64,000 nucleotides of DNA from Methanosphaera sp. (GTDB taxonomy: Archaea; Methanobacteriota; Methanobacteria; Methanobacteriales; Methanobacteriaceae). Made by a program: the position numbers and the translations under genes. The notes under the pieces were generated by a model. That model was not told where the DNA came from. It saw only the letters and a program-made list of their open reading frames with translations, and made no database searches. Numbering within the stretch: the first letter of the stretch is position 1; every line of letters begins with the position of its first letter. Shown here piece after piece: positions 1 to 8,629 of this stretch. Location: NCBI GenBank assembly GCA_017430835.1, contig JAFRMD010000082.1:21571-85570 (forward strand). The letters run 5' to 3'.

Positions 1-106
1 CATAAATAGGTATAACCTGCTCGCCAGGATAACCAAAAATGTACTCAACTCGATATGTCTCGAGTAATGTAACCAGGTACTCTGCCGCATTTTTATCAGT
101 TTTCAT
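1..106 (-). CDS. Thiamine-pyrophosphate enzyme, N-terminal fragment (acetolactate synthase-like)
   Basis: The gene is cut by the window edge; only about 35 N-terminal codons are present, starting from ATG at 106. They include YRVEYIFGYPGEQVIPIY, which matches the start of the TPP-binding domain in acetolactate synthase-like enzymes, where a conserved Gly-x-Pro-Gly precedes the helix carrying the catalytic Glu (here GYPGEQ). Such enzymes decarboxylate 2-oxo acids using TPP. Acetolactate synthase, sulfopyruvate decarboxylase and related enzymes share this N-terminus, so the substrate cannot be named. It begins 5 bases after the stop of the dUTPase-like gene, on the same strand, so the two may be co-transcribed. 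Confidence 0.7.
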   Translation of the reverse strand, partial: MKTDKNAAEYLVTLLETYRVEYIFGYPGEQVIPIY

Positions 107-111
107 TATAA

Positions 112-582
112 TCAACTTTTCTCCTCTTCTTGATAACTGCCATCATACTTTCCAGAGCCACTAACCTTAAATACAACAGCTTGAACAATACGTTCACCCT
201 TTTTAATCCGATAAGGATAATTACCATTGTTAACAATCAAAAACTGTAAGGTTCCATAAAAACCAGGATCACCAACAGCAGTATGAACAGAAATAAAAGA
301 CCTTAAAAGAGTGGAACGAGGCAAATAAAGCATAGTATAACCAACAGGAATCTTAGTTTTTCCCATTACAGTAACACTATAGGCAGTTTTAGGCTCTAAC
401 GTATAAACGTTATCATCATCACATTCAACTTCTTCAAGTTCAGGAAGATTCTTCTGGTTATCAATCAAAGAACCACTATCTATTTGCCTAAATAATTTAT
501 CCATCTTCAAATCTATACCGGAAGGTTGAATTGAATCTTCATATTCCGGAAATAATTTCAATAAATCATTTTCACCTAACAT
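112..582 (-). CDS. dut: dUTPase / dCTP deaminase-family protein
   Basis: This 156-aa protein belongs to the trimeric dCTP deaminase/dUTPase superfamily, which makes dUMP from dUTP (or dCTP) and keeps uracil out of DNA. Visible signatures are QPSGIDLK near the N-terminus, the phosphate-binding PRSTLLRS, the uridine-pocket region AVGDPGFYGTLQF with VNNG, the KKGERIVQ strand, and a C-terminal YDGSYQ arm. The archaeal dUTPase form is about this long, while bifunctional dCTP deaminases are nearer 200 aa, so dUTPase is favoured. An in-frame TTG lies at 588, but the GAGGT ribosome-binding site sits 7 bases before the ATG at 582, so that start is chosen. Which triphosphate it prefers cannot be told from sequence. 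Confidence 0.85.
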   Translation of the reverse strand: MLGENDLLKLFPEYEDSIQPSGIDLKMDKLFRQIDSGSLIDNQKNLPELEEVECDDDNVYTLEPKTAYSVTVMGKTKIPVGYTMLYLPRSTLLRSFISVHTAVGDPGFYGTLQFLIVNNGNYPYRIKKGERIVQAVVFKVSGSGKYDGSYQEEEKS

Positions 583-682
583 AATCAATACCTCTTTAAT
601 AGTATTTTTTCTAAAAATAATTAATAAATTTATTTAATTTTAAAAAACAGAAATTAATACATAATACATAGGGGTAAAATTA

Positions 683-1543
683 ATGGTAGAATTATTAGAC
701 ATGATAAAAATATTCCTCAGAGGATTCCTTATGGGAATGTGTGACATAATGCCCGGAATTTCTGGAGGAACAATAGCATTAATCACTGGAATATACGATA
801 AATTAATAAAATCAATAAGTAATATAAAGTTTTTCTTCTTAAAACCATTAATAAAGGGAGACATTGCTGAATTTAAGAAACAACTCTTTGAAGAAATAGA
901 TTTTGAATTCTTTATACCATTAGGATTAGGTGTAGCAGTAGCAGTGCTTGTAATGGCAAGCTTAATAAACTTCTTATTAAAGGACTATGCGGGATTCACA
1001 TATTCATTCTTTGGAGGACTAATACTTGCATCCATATACATACTATACAAACAATTGGATGCATTTAACATTAAAGCAATAAGCGTATCAGTGATATTTG
1101 CAATATTGGCATACATTTTTGTAGGATTAAATCCTATGCAAGCAGCACACTCACTGCCAATAATATTCATTTCAGGATTTATAGCAATATGTGCAATGCT
1201 GCTGCCAGGAGTATCTGGTTCATCGCTACTATTGCTATTAGGACAATATGAATACATGATAAATGCAATACACCATCTAGCAATAGTTGACATTATCGTA
1301 TTCATAATTGGTGCGGCAGTAGGATTTATGGGAATGAGCCGTGTAATAAAATACATGCTTGAAAACCATAAACAGTTAACCGTGGCAACATTAATCGGTA
1401 TAATGCTTGGATCAATGAGAATACCTTTAAATGAGATATTAAAAGTGCCAACATCATCACTTCCAATATGCATAATCATAGCAATAATAGGAATAGCCCT
1501 AGTAATACTGGTTGAAACAAAATTCAATTATGAACTTATTTAG
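683..1543 (+). CDS. DUF368 membrane protein (putative polyprenyl-phosphate translocase)
   Basis: This is a 286-aa polytopic membrane protein with about eight hydrophobic segments. It carries the DUF368 signature twice: MCDIMPGISGGTIALITGIYDKLI at residues about 18-41 and its inverted-repeat counterpart CAMLLPGVSGSSLLLLLGQY near residue 175. Bacterial DUF368 proteins (PopT) have been proposed to recycle undecaprenyl phosphate across the membrane. In a methanogen the equivalent would be the lipid carrier for pseudomurein or glycans; that is inference. The ATG at 683 follows AGGGG at 8-base spacing. The last codon overlaps a GTG of the downstream methyltransferase frame, so the two are probably co-transcribed. 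Confidence 0.85.
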   Translation: MVELLDMIKIFLRGFLMGMCDIMPGISGGTIALITGIYDKLIKSISNIKFFFLKPLIKGDIAEFKKQLFEEIDFEFFIPLGLGVAVAVLVMASLINFLLKDYAGFTYSFFGGLILASIYILYKQLDAFNIKAISVSVIFAILAYIFVGLNPMQAAHSLPIIFISGFIAICAMLLPGVSGSSLLLLLGQYEYMINAIHHLAIVDIIVFIIGAAVGFMGMSRVIKYMLENHKQLTVATLIGIMLGSMRIPLNEILKVPTSSLPICIIIAIIGIALVILVETKFNYELI

Positions 1544-1554
1544 TGGGGATTATA

Positions 1555-2235
1555 ATGCCAGATTTAAGAAAACACTTTGACAATGAAGCAGAAAGCTTCG
1601 ACAAACAAGTACAAAGAAATATTCCATCTTATAACCAAATGCTAGAAGCATTAATAAATGCAATTCCAGATACGAAAGAAAACCCTAAAATATTGGATTT
1701 GGGTTGTGGAACTGGAAACATTACACTAAAAGTACTTGAAAGATTTCCAAAAGCTCATGTAACCTGTCTTGATTTATCTGAAAATATGATAGAAATAGCC
1801 CAAGAAAAACTATCAGAATATGACAATGTTGAATATGTGGTTGGTGATTTTACACAGATAGAACTTATTGAAAAATATGATGCAATAATTTCATCTTTAG
1901 CCTTACATCACATACCAAACGACAAAGAAAAGGAAGAAATGTACAAAGCGATATACGATGCATTAACTATAAGTGGAGTATTTTATAATGCGGATGTTAT
2001 AAAGGCAAACAGTGAATACAACCAAAAATTAAACAACAGGATATCTGTCAGGGATATGAAATCAAATGGGGTAACAGATAAAGAAATAGTTGAACACAAG
2101 GAAAAAAGGGATGCAAATGACATTCCAACAACACTATTCAATCACATTAAAATGTTAGAAAATGTAGGGTTTGAAGAGATAGATGTTATATGGAAATATT
2201 ATGCTAATGCCGTGTATGGGGCAACAAAAAAATAG
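1555..2235 (+). CDS. Class I SAM-dependent methyltransferase
   Basis: This 226-aa protein has a classic Rossmann methyltransferase layout: motif I LDLGCGTGN near residue 46, an acidic strand-2 end (CLDLSENMI) that binds the SAM ribose, the motif VVGDFTQI, and the post-motif strand DAIISSLALHHIPN. It resembles generic type-11/25 methyltransferases and the methylated substrate cannot be inferred. A GTG at 1543 is in frame but overlaps the previous stop. The ATG at 1555 lies about 6 bases after GGGGAT and is preferred. It follows the DUF368 gene closely, and a hairpin with a T-run just downstream ends the unit. Confidence 0.85.
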   Translation: MPDLRKHFDNEAESFDKQVQRNIPSYNQMLEALINAIPDTKENPKILDLGCGTGNITLKVLERFPKAHVTCLDLSENMIEIAQEKLSEYDNVEYVVGDFTQIELIEKYDAIISSLALHHIPNDKEKEEMYKAIYDALTISGVFYNADVIKANSEYNQKLNNRISVRDMKSNGVTDKEIVEHKEKRDANDIPTTLFNHIKMLENVGFEEIDVIWKYYANAVYGATKK

Positions 2236-2277
2236 AAGATATCAAAACAAGATAAATCTTCTTAAGTATCTTTTTTT
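2234..2277 (+). terminator. Hairpin plus T-run after the methyltransferase gene
   Basis: A 7-bp inverted repeat (AGAAGAT at 2234-2240 and ATCTTCT at 2256-2262) is followed by an eight-T run at 2270-2277. It lies in the convergent gap between the plus-strand methyltransferase and minus-strand ftsY. Archaeal termination relies mainly on T-runs, so the hairpin may be incidental. Confidence 0.45.
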
Positions 2278-2346
2278 ATGAAAATTTCTATTACTATATT
2301 CAATTCTAAAAAAAAATGGATTACGGGGGGTTATTAATGTGGATGA

Positions 2347-3882
2347 TTATGCTTCTGCTTCTTCTTCAAATATTTGGTTAATCATCCATTCTGGTTCAAA
2401 TTCCATAAGATCATCATATGATTGACCTGTACCTATAAATAGGATAGGTTTATTGATGACGTGTCCTATGGATATTGCTGCACCACCTTTTGCATCTGCA
2501 TCAGCTTTTGTTAGGATAATTCCATCGATGTCAATAACTTCATCGAACTTTGTTGCTTGTTCTGTAGCATCATTACCCATTAATGCATCCCCTACATACA
2601 ATACGATGTCTGGTTTTGAAACTCTTTTAATTTTCTTCATTTCATCCATAAGATTTGTGTTTGTTTGCATACGTCCTGATGTATCAATAAGTACAACATT
2701 TTTTCCTGTTGCTCGTGCATGGTCAACTGCATCAAATGCAACAGCTGCTGGGTCGGAGTTTCTTTCATGTTTAATTATTTTTAAGTTTAAATTTTGGGCG
2801 TGGTGTTCCAATTGTTCGATAGCACCGGCTCTGAAAGTATCTGATGCGCCAAATACTGAGGAGTATCCATGTTTTTCAAGATATTTTGCAATTTTTGCAA
2901 TGGTTGTTGTTTTTCCTGTACCGTTTATTCCTACAAACATTATTTTGTATGGTTCTCCTTTTTGTTTGGATGCTTCAATGTCTCCCAGTAAATCATAGTG
3001 ACCATTATCTATTATTTCTGTAATTGCTTTTTTAAGTGCGTTTGTTGTGAATAGTTCCATATCTCCTCTTCTTCTAATTTTTCTTCCAATAAGGTCTTCT
3101 TTTACGTTTTCAACTATTCGTTCTGCAACATCGAATGCTACGTCTCCTTCGATTAGGGACATTTCTAGTTCTTCGAGGATGTTTTCAATGTCTTCTTCTT
3201 TAATGGTTTTTTTGGTAATGAATGAGAATGCTCCACCTTGGTCGGCTTCATCTTCGTATTTTGGTGTTTTCTTATCAGTTTTTTCTTCTTCTTGTGTTTC
3301 GCTACTTTCTTCTTTTTTGTTTCTTCTTAGGAATCCAAATCGACCTTTGCTTTCTTCTTCTTTTATTTCATCCTTTTCATTTTCTTCTTCAACAGTTTCT
3401 TCTACTGTTTTAGGTGTAGTTTTTTCTTCAAGTGTTTCTTCACTACTTGATTCTGGGACTTCTTCTTTTGTTTCGTCTTTTTCTTTATTTCTTTTTAAGA
3501 ATCCAAATAATCCTTTTTTATCTTCTTTTTCATCATCTGTTGAAGCAGCATCATCCTCTTCGTTACTTTCTTCCGGACTTTCTACATCTCTTGCATCTTC
3601 TAGGTTTTCTTCAGTTAATTCTTTTTTGTCTTCTTCATTTTCTTCTATGGTGTCTGCAGGTTCTTCGGTAAGTGTTTCTTCTTCTGATTTCTCAATAAGA
3701 GTGTCTTCTTCTGTTTCTTCAGTTTCAGAGTATTTTTCTTCAATTGATTGAAGGTCTGCTTCTAAATCATCGAGTTCTTGACTGATTTGTGAAGGTTCTA
3801 ATTCTTCTTCAGGTATACTTTCAGACGCATCTTTAATAGTTTTTTTAAGTTTATTTCTTAGAGAATCAAACAAAAATTTCAC
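2347..3882 (-). CDS. ftsY: Signal recognition particle receptor FtsY
   Basis: This 511-aa SRP receptor GTPase docks SRP-ribosome complexes at the membrane. The NG domain fills roughly residues 215-511: G1 GINGTGKT (318-325), DTFRAGA (348-354), G3 DTSGR (400-404), G4 TKAD (458-461) and the closing GGAAISIGH. Residues 12-215 form an unusually long, Glu/Asp/Ser-rich A domain. Short basic-aromatic blocks interrupt it at 124-133 (GLFGFLKRNK) and 180-189 (GRFGFLRRNK), resembling the N-terminal FLFDSLRNK. These may be repeated membrane contacts. The gene ends the translation cluster, about 190 bases beyond prefoldin alpha. Many archaeal FtsY proteins are shorter, so the length lies in the A domain. 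Confidence 0.96.
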   Translation of the reverse strand: MKFLFDSLRNKLKKTIKDASESIPEEELEPSQISQELDDLEADLQSIEEKYSETEETEEDTLIEKSEEETLTEEPADTIEENEEDKKELTEENLEDARDVESPEESNEEDDAASTDDEKEDKKGLFGFLKRNKEKDETKEEVPESSSEETLEEKTTPKTVEETVEEENEKDEIKEEESKGRFGFLRRNKKEESSETQEEEKTDKKTPKYEDEADQGGAFSFITKKTIKEEDIENILEELEMSLIEGDVAFDVAERIVENVKEDLIGRKIRRRGDMELFTTNALKKAITEIIDNGHYDLLGDIEASKQKGEPYKIMFVGINGTGKTTTIAKIAKYLEKHGYSSVFGASDTFRAGAIEQLEHHAQNLNLKIIKHERNSDPAAVAFDAVDHARATGKNVVLIDTSGRMQTNTNLMDEMKKIKRVSKPDIVLYVGDALMGNDATEQATKFDEVIDIDGIILTKADADAKGGAAISIGHVINKPILFIGTGQSYDDLMEFEPEWMINQIFEEEAEA

Positions 3883-4071
3883 AATCCTTTATATTATTTT
3901 TTTGTATAATTTAAAGATATTTTTGTTTTTCATTAATAAAATAGATAATCTTTTTTATATATTATTCAGGTTCTTTTCTAAGAAGGTTAAATTGATTAAA
4001 ATAATTTTTTAAAAATTGCTTTTTTGTTTTGGAGGTTAATATTTAAAAAGAAAGTAGAATTATGCGGGTAC

Positions 4072-4488
4072 TTACTGTACTCCACTTTCTTTCATTAATC
4101 TTTCAGCTTCTGGTCTTTTCTGTGCAATGTATTCATTGATTTTTTGTAATTGTTCTGTTAATGATTTAAGTAAATTTTCTACTTCTTCTTGATCTTTTTT
4201 AAGAGTTTCTTCGGTTTCTTCACGTGTCCTTTTGATTGCCACGTCAGCACCTACTCCAACAATTACATCTTCACTTTTTAGTTCGGTTGTAATGAAACAT
4301 CCTGCTCCTATAGGGATGAGTGTTTCTTTTCCAACTGCTCCTTCAAGTCCTTTTACTGCTTGTTGTGCAGTTCTTAAATCATTTAAAGAAATGTTTAACT
4401 GTTCTATTTGTTGTGCAATTGTTTCGCCTTGTTGTTGTAACTGATTGATTTCTTGAACCATTTGGTTAACTTTTTCCTTATCATCCAT
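4072..4488 (-). CDS. pfdA: Prefoldin subunit alpha
   Basis: This 138-aa subunit of the archaeal prefoldin hexamer captures unfolded proteins and passes them to the thermosome. The structure is the expected coiled coil, beta hairpins, coiled coil: an N-terminal Gln-rich helix (VNQMVQEINQLQQQ), a central hairpin region with LIPIGAGCFITTEL and VIVGVGADVAIKR, and a C-terminal helix ending in RLMKESG. An ATG five codons upstream (4503) overlaps the GGAG ribosome-binding site itself. The ATG at 4488, with GGAGTG at a normal distance, is therefore the start. It follows rplX by 40 bases. Confidence 0.95.
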   Translation of the reverse strand: MDDKEKVNQMVQEINQLQQQGETIAQQIEQLNISLNDLRTAQQAVKGLEGAVGKETLIPIGAGCFITTELKSEDVIVGVGADVAIKRTREETEETLKKDQEEVENLLKSLTEQLQKINEYIAQKRPEAERLMKESGVQ

Positions 4489-4528
4489 TGAAATACACTC
4501 CATTTGTTATGGTGTACAATGACACGAT

Positions 4529-4753
4529 TTATATTAAACTTTTTACAATAGGGTCAGTTACTTCGTCTGCTGATATTTCAGTAATTTCATCGAAGATAAT
4601 TTGGTCTCTGTTTAATCTATGTTTACTACCAAATTCAGAATATAATTTTTCTTCTATATCTTCTACTTTAATTCCTTTTAATTCTCTTGTAAATACTTTG
4701 GTTTTATCAACATCTAATAATTTTCCTTTTACTCTAAATATTTTTGTTTTCAT
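4529..4753 (-). CDS. rplX: Large-subunit ribosomal protein LX (L18a / L20e)
   Basis: This 74-aa protein of the 50S subunit is the archaeal single-domain homologue of eukaryotic L18a. Its family pattern is clear: [12 protein letters not shown] at the start, FTRELKG, the helix [20 protein letters not shown], and the strand IIFDEITEI. Its ATG overlaps the stop of the aIF6 gene by four bases (ATGA), indicating translational coupling. In many Methanobacteriales the order is aIF6, LX, prefoldin alpha, as here. Confidence 0.95.
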   Translation of the reverse strand: MKTKIFRVKGKLLDVDKTKVFTRELKGIKVEDIEEKLYSEFGSKHRLNRDQIIFDEITEISADEVTDPIVKSLI

Positions 4754-5424
4754 AATGATCCCTCAAATAAATTGAATACTTGATCAATCCTTGCTAGTTC
4801 GGGTCCTGTAGTTTTGTTTCCTACAATAACTCCGTTAGAATTTGCAACGATACATGCTCCTACGAGTTTTACTCCACGGTTAACTGTACCAATTTCTGCA
4901 GGTACATCTAATACGTCTTCTACTAAATCTAGTTCTTCTTCTGATGCGTCAGGATGAACTAGGGCACCTTTGTTAGTTGCTACTATTGTTGAACCTACTA
5001 TATCTAATCCTGCAATTGTACTATCAACAACTTCTACATCTAATGTTTTTTTGATAATTCTCTTTGCTTCACTTGATAAATCTGGATTTACAATAGCTCC
5101 ATTGTCATTAGCTGCAATAATATTTCCTATTGCAGTTAATTTGCCGGGCAATATTTCAACATTTATATCATGTTCACGTAGTATTTTTAATTCGTGTGAA
5201 GAGACATATGGTGATACAAGTAGACCGTTAGAATTTCCAGCCATTAATGCTCCTGCTAGATTACTACCACAGATTGGTGTTTTTATTATTGGTACTTTTA
5301 ATGTTTCTTCGATACTTTTAAAGTATGAATCTTGGAGTCCTTGTGAAACTATAGCAACATTATCTTTTGCTAGAATAGAAACACCTAAATTAGGATTTCC
5401 ATCAATATCGAATCTTTGTATCAT
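4750..5424 (-). CDS. eif6: Translation initiation factor 6 (aIF6)
   Basis: This 224-aa protein is the ribosome anti-association factor that binds the 50S subunit and blocks joining with 30S. The five-fold pseudo-symmetric pentein repeats are visible as recurring blocks: [54 protein letters not shown] and [11 protein letters not shown]. Length matches archaeal aIF6. The ATG at 5424 follows GGAGTGATAAA. It overlaps rplX by four bases and lies downstream of the L39e and L31e genes. All belong to the same minus-strand translation cluster, though a gap of about 225 bases separates it from L31e. Confidence 0.97.
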   Translation of the reverse strand: MIQRFDIDGNPNLGVSILAKDNVAIVSQGLQDSYFKSIEETLKVPIIKTPICGSNLAGALMAGNSNGLLVSPYVSSHELKILREHDINVEILPGKLTAIGNIIAANDNGAIVNPDLSSEAKRIIKKTLDVEVVDSTIAGLDIVGSTIVATNKGALVHPDASEEELDLVEDVLDVPAEIGTVNRGVKLVGACIVANSNGVIVGNKTTGPELARIDQVFNLFEGSL

Positions 5425-5650
5425 TTTATCACTCCATCTGTGAGTTTTATTAATAATGTATCAATATAACTCAAATGCCCACCTCTCAAACATTCTTGTT
5501 ATATTTATGATAAGAAAAGTGATTAAGTCTTCTTATACCCTTTAAATACATTTTATTACCTAAACCTTTAGTAACTCGTAATTTTTATGATAAAGTTTTA
5601 GATAATAATAATAACCTCATAGTATGCATTTAGTTTTTTAGTAAAAAAAA

Positions 5651-5896
5651 TTATTCATCTACTAAAGTTACTTCTACTTCATCATCTTCTTTTACAGCTT
5701 TAACTTTAATTTTTGATGGGATTTTTTCTATTCCTCTTTCCCAAATTTTTTCGTTAACAGCTGGATCAATGATAACCTCTTCAACTTTCATATGTTTTTG
5801 AATAAATTCTTTGATGTATCTCATTGCTCTTGGTGACCTTTTTGTTCTAGGTACTCTTTTAACATCCCTTAAAGGAATTGTGTAAATTCTTTCCAT
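5651..5896 (-). CDS. rpl31e: Large-subunit ribosomal protein L31e
   Basis: This 81-aa ribosomal protein sits near the peptide exit tunnel. The family pattern is complete: an N-terminal strand [26 protein letters not shown] is followed by the helix [28 protein letters not shown] and the terminal strands [17 protein letters not shown]. The ATG follows GGAG at about 10 bases. It lies 54 bases downstream of the L39e gene, the usual archaeal pairing of two tunnel-exit proteins. Confidence 0.96.
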   Translation of the reverse strand: MERIYTIPLRDVKRVPRTKRSPRAMRYIKEFIQKHMKVEEVIIDPAVNEKIWERGIEKIPSKIKVKAVKEDDEVEVTLVDE

Positions 5897-5950
5897 TCTA
5901 TATACACTCCTATTTAAGTTATTATAAAATTTAAAGATAACCTTATAAGT

Positions 5951-6106
5951 TTATACTTTAATTTTACTTCTTCTCCATTGTCTAACTTTTGGATGAGTTC
6001 TTAATTTTCTTGAAGTTTTCATCATAGCAAAAATAGGAACTCTTCTGTTTTGTTTAGTTTTTTTAGCTAATCTTAATTTTTTTGGTAAATGTTTATTACG
6101 ACTCAT
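5951..6106 (-). CDS. rpl39e: Large-subunit ribosomal protein L39e
   Basis: This 51-aa, very basic protein is too short for a usual ORF cut-off but is read directly from the sequence: ATG at 6106, TAA at 5951. It begins [20 protein letters not shown] and ends with the family hallmark [21 protein letters not shown]39e lines the peptide exit tunnel in archaeal and eukaryotic ribosomes. One base separates its ATG from the stop of the upstream PP-loop gene, and L31e follows, so all three are probably on one transcript. Confidence 0.96.
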   Translation of the reverse strand: MSRNKHLPKKLRLAKKTKQNRRVPIFAMMKTSRKLRTHPKVRQWRRSKIKV

Positions 6107-6107
6107 A

Positions 6108-6689
6108 TTATTTCCATCCTATTACTCTTGATTGAATATGTTGTGGGAATATTTCATTAATGTTAATTCCTTTCTCTTCTAATAATACTCTAATCTCCAT
6201 CTCATAATCTGAACTGTTATAAATGTTGCTTTCAGACTTTTGAAGTTTAAAAAGATTATCACTAATATCATTAATTGTTTTATAACCTATACCTGTCAGA
6301 TTAACGTATTGAACACTTTTTCTATCTTCTAAACTTTGTATTTCGTTCTGTTTTAGTTTAGGTATTCTGTCTTCACGTCGTGTTCCATCAGCTATTAAAT
6401 CGTATTCATCAGCTAATTGTTCAATTACTTCATGATGTATGTGATTTATTCCATTGTTAGGAAAATTATCTCTTATGATCATATCAACTGCGTCAGTTAA
6501 TATTTTTTCATCTAGTTTGATAACTTTATGATGAAAACCAAGATTTTCCGCTGATTCTTTAGCAGGTTTTGTTGAATCAAACTTTCCAAAGTTTATGGTT
6601 ACTAATTCAACATCATAACCTAATCTGTCAAGTATAACGGCCATTAATGAACTATCTTTACCGCCACTATATAATACACATGTTTTCAT
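6108..6689 (-). CDS. PP-loop ATPase family protein (adenine nucleotide alpha-hydrolase-like)
   Basis: This 193-aa protein begins with the PP-loop [12 protein letters not shown] (residues 4-15), the pyrophosphate-binding motif of N-type ATP pyrophosphatases. It then has the second-strand motif VTINFGKF and a C-terminal part rich in charged residues ([13 protein letters not shown]). Relatives adenylate a substrate before sulfur or amide transfer (tRNA thiolation, QueC and similar). The substrate here is unknown. Its place between PDCD5 and L39e in a ribosomal cluster suggests a role in tRNA or rRNA modification, which is inference from context only. Confidence 0.8.
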   Translation of the reverse strand: MKTCVLYSGGKDSSLMAVILDRLGYDVELVTINFGKFDSTKPAKESAENLGFHHKVIKLDEKILTDAVDMIIRDNFPNNGINHIHHEVIEQLADEYDLIADGTRREDRIPKLKQNEIQSLEDRKSVQYVNLTGIGYKTINDISDNLFKLQKSESNIYNSSDYEMEIRVLLEEKGININEIFPQHIQSRVIGWK

Positions 6690-6718
6690 AAATATACACT
6701 GATATTATATTATGAAGA

Positions 6719-7075
6719 TTATTTGCGCGTGATATTTATTTCACGTTTTGATCCAGTTGTTTCTCTTAAGATTTGCTTTAAAACAGCATCTGTTACAGGT
6801 ATTTGAATTCTACCACTTTGTGCCATTTGAATAAGTTGCATTTCAATAGCGTTAACAAGTTCTGCTTTTGTTAATCTTAAGTTAGCGAGTCTTTGACGTG
6901 CTTCTGGTGTTAATATCTGTCTTAAAGCATTCTTTTTTTGCTCTTCATACTGTTGTCTCATTTGCTCTTCTTCTTGCATTTTTTGATAATTTGCATTTTC
7001 TTGTTGTTGAGCAGCTAATTGTTGTTGTTGCAATTGTTCCATTCGTCTACGTCTAATTTCGTCAAGTTCACTCAT
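6719..7075 (-). CDS. PDCD5-family DNA-binding protein
   Basis: This 118-aa protein is the archaeal homologue of PDCD5/TFAR19. It has an extended Gln/Glu-rich N-terminal helix (residues about 5-55), then the compact helical core typical of the family: ALRQILTPEARQRLANLRLTK, AELVNAIEMQLIQMAQSGRI and ITDAVLKQIL-like VTDAVLKQILRE. The C-terminus is basic (TTGSKREINITRK). Archaeal members bind DNA weakly in vitro; the cellular role is not settled. It lies immediately downstream of rps19e, an order conserved in Euryarchaeota. Confidence 0.93.
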   Translation of the reverse strand: MSELDEIRRRRMEQLQQQQLAAQQQENANYQKMQEEEQMRQQYEEQKKNALRQILTPEARQRLANLRLTKAELVNAIEMQLIQMAQSGRIQIPVTDAVLKQILRETTGSKREINITRK

Positions 7076-7122
7076 TTAGTACAACTCCTTTATAGTTATG
7101 AGTTTATCAAAAATTAAATCAC

Positions 7123-7560
7123 TTAATATTTTGATAATTCTGGAATATCTTTTATGATTTCAGCTGCTTTTTTGTCTAAGTAGGAATGACCTTCAGGTGT
7201 TAGGGTTCTACCTTCTTCTGTTTTTTGGACAAAACCAGCTTCTTCTAATTGTTGTAATGCAGTTCTTATGATAGATCCACTACCTTTTCTGAATTTTTCA
7301 GGGTTGGTTCCTCTATCTTTGTTACCACCGTATTTGGTTTGTAATCTACTAAGTCCTACTGGACCATCTACATATACTCTTCTAAATAATGCTGCTGTTC
7401 TAACGTACCACCAATCTGGGTTTTCAGGTCTGCGTTCTTTGTGAACTCCAGTTTTTACGAATTGTGCCCATGCAGGTGCGTTAATTTTATCATTTGCTTT
7501 TAAATCTTCGCTTACTGCGTTAATTAAACATTCAGCAGGTACATCGTATGCTGTTGTCAT
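7123..7560 (-). CDS. rps19e: Small-subunit ribosomal protein S19e
   Basis: This 145-aa ribosomal protein of the 30S head is involved in subunit maturation. Family features are [18 protein letters not shown] at the start, then [42 protein letters not shown], a winged-helix part with [19 protein letters not shown], and [16 protein letters not shown] near the end. The ATG follows GGAGG by about 11 bases. It sits between a YhbY-type RNA-binding protein and PDCD5, all on the same strand. Confidence 0.97.
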   Translation of the reverse strand: MTTAYDVPAECLINAVSEDLKANDKINAPAWAQFVKTGVHKERRPENPDWWYVRTAALFRRVYVDGPVGLSRLQTKYGGNKDRGTNPEKFRKGSGSIIRTALQQLEEAGFVQKTEEGRTLTPEGHSYLDKKAAEIIKDIPELSKY

Positions 7561-7633
7561 TTTTTAATTAGCCTCCTAAATAATTTATAATTAATTTTTT
7601 TTATAGTGTTGCCTATGTTTTTTAGAGATTTTT

Positions 7634-7894
7634 TTATTTTCTCTTATATAATACTGCTACATTACCTCGAACATCAATTAATTTGGATTTTGTGCCAGTA
7701 ACAATTTCTTCTAAAAATTCATCCTTATTAGATGCAATATTTCTAGAAAATCTAACCTTTACAATTTCACCATCTTTTAGTTGACGTCTGATTTCTTCAA
7801 GTACATTTTCATTAACCCCATTTTTTCCTATGTTAATTTCCACTGCATTTAAAGAATTTCTCATTATTTCTTTTCTACTCTGGACTTTGCTCAA
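7634..7894 (-). CDS. YhbY-family RNA-binding protein (CRM domain)
   Basis: This 86-aa protein is a single CRM domain, the fold of bacterial YhbY, which associates with pre-50S ribosomes. Visible signatures are SLNAVEINIGKNGVNENVLEEI, the helix EEIRRQLKDGEIVKVRF, and the terminal strands KLIDVRGNVAVLYKRK. The GNVAVLYKR end is diagnostic. Translation appears to start at TTG (7894), about 10 bases after GGGAG; the first ATG is codon 11 and would remove part of the first helix. It lies between the RNase P protein 4 gene and rps19e. Confidence 0.88.
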   Translation of the reverse strand: MSKVQSRKEIMRNSLNAVEINIGKNGVNENVLEEIRRQLKDGEIVKVRFSRNIASNKDEFLEEIVTGTKSKLIDVRGNVAVLYKRK

Positions 7895-7916
7895 ATTATC
7901 ATGACTCCCGTTAATC

Positions 7917-8234
7917 CTAGTTTTTCTTATGAGTGTAAGGAACTTTTTTTAAATGTCCACATTCAAGACATTTTTTGGTAATGGTATTACCAGAAAGTCT
8001 TACTCTTAAGTTAGCCCCTGGTTTAAGGAATTTATTACAATTTTTACAAAACCTTCCTCGCCAATAATCAGGTAATGGAATATTATATGTTGTAGAGATA
8101 TTACGAGTTAACTTAACATAACGATCAGAACGTTCTGGGTGTTGGGAAAACTCCATTTCTGCTTGATTGAATAAAATTTGCATCCTTTCGTTTGCTATTT
8201 TATTGACATAGCTTGGACGTTTTCTTCGACTCAA
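7917..8234 (-). CDS. rnp4: Ribonuclease P protein component 4 (Rpp21/Rpr2)
   Basis: This 105-aa zinc-binding subunit of archaeal RNase P assists tRNA 5' processing with Rpp29. It has two N-terminal helices (NKIANERMQILFNQAEMEF, residues 11-29) and a zinc ribbon made by CKNC and CLECGH, separated by the conserved GANLRVRLSGNTITKK. The start is TTG at 8234, with GAGGG nine bases upstream; no ATG precedes the conserved region. It is the first gene of the minus-strand translation cluster. Confidence 0.94.
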   Translation of the reverse strand: MSRRKRPSYVNKIANERMQILFNQAEMEFSQHPERSDRYVKLTRNISTTYNIPLPDYWRGRFCKNCNKFLKPGANLRVRLSGNTITKKCLECGHLKKVPYTHKKN

Positions 8235-8629
8235 AAATATCTAACCCTCTAAAAAATATAGAATATTCTTCTTAAGTGCAAGGAATGAAATTATGAAAAA
8301 CATAAAATCTAGATAGTAAACTTAAGAATAATAATATAATTTATGTAATCTATTACTTAAATATGTTTGGTAGCTATGTCCTGTAAAAATTCTTTATATT
8401 AAAAATAAGATGTATTTCATCAATATTCAATAATACGAATCATATATGTAATTAATAAATATTGCCATATTGCAGAAAAAATAGTAAAATATTTATATTA
8501 TGAATAATCTAACATTTGTTTCATATAGCTTCAGAAAATGAATTTGAATAATAATGAATTGGGATTTCATTAAAGTCTAAAGATTTAAATGATGGGTTTT
8601 AATGAGCAAACATGAATTATATGGATTAT
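8235..8629. other. Intergenic region, no gene seen
   Basis: A 395-base AT-rich gap lies between the RNase P protein gene and the AK6-like kinase. It must hold the promoter of the translation cluster (minus strand). A 34-codon plus-strand frame starting at 8601 runs into the antisense of the kinase gene and looks accidental. I see no RNA gene or strong inverted repeat. Confidence 0.5.

Noticed and set aside
985..1527. 180-aa minus-strand frame inside the DUF368 gene
   Set aside because: Exact antisense of a clear membrane-protein gene; no ribosome-binding site and no recognisable domain.
3047..3751. Ser/Phe-rich plus-strand frame of 234 aa
   Set aside because: It is the antisense of the acidic Glu/Ser-rich FtsY arm, whose GAA codons read as TTC on the other strand, giving a spurious long frame.
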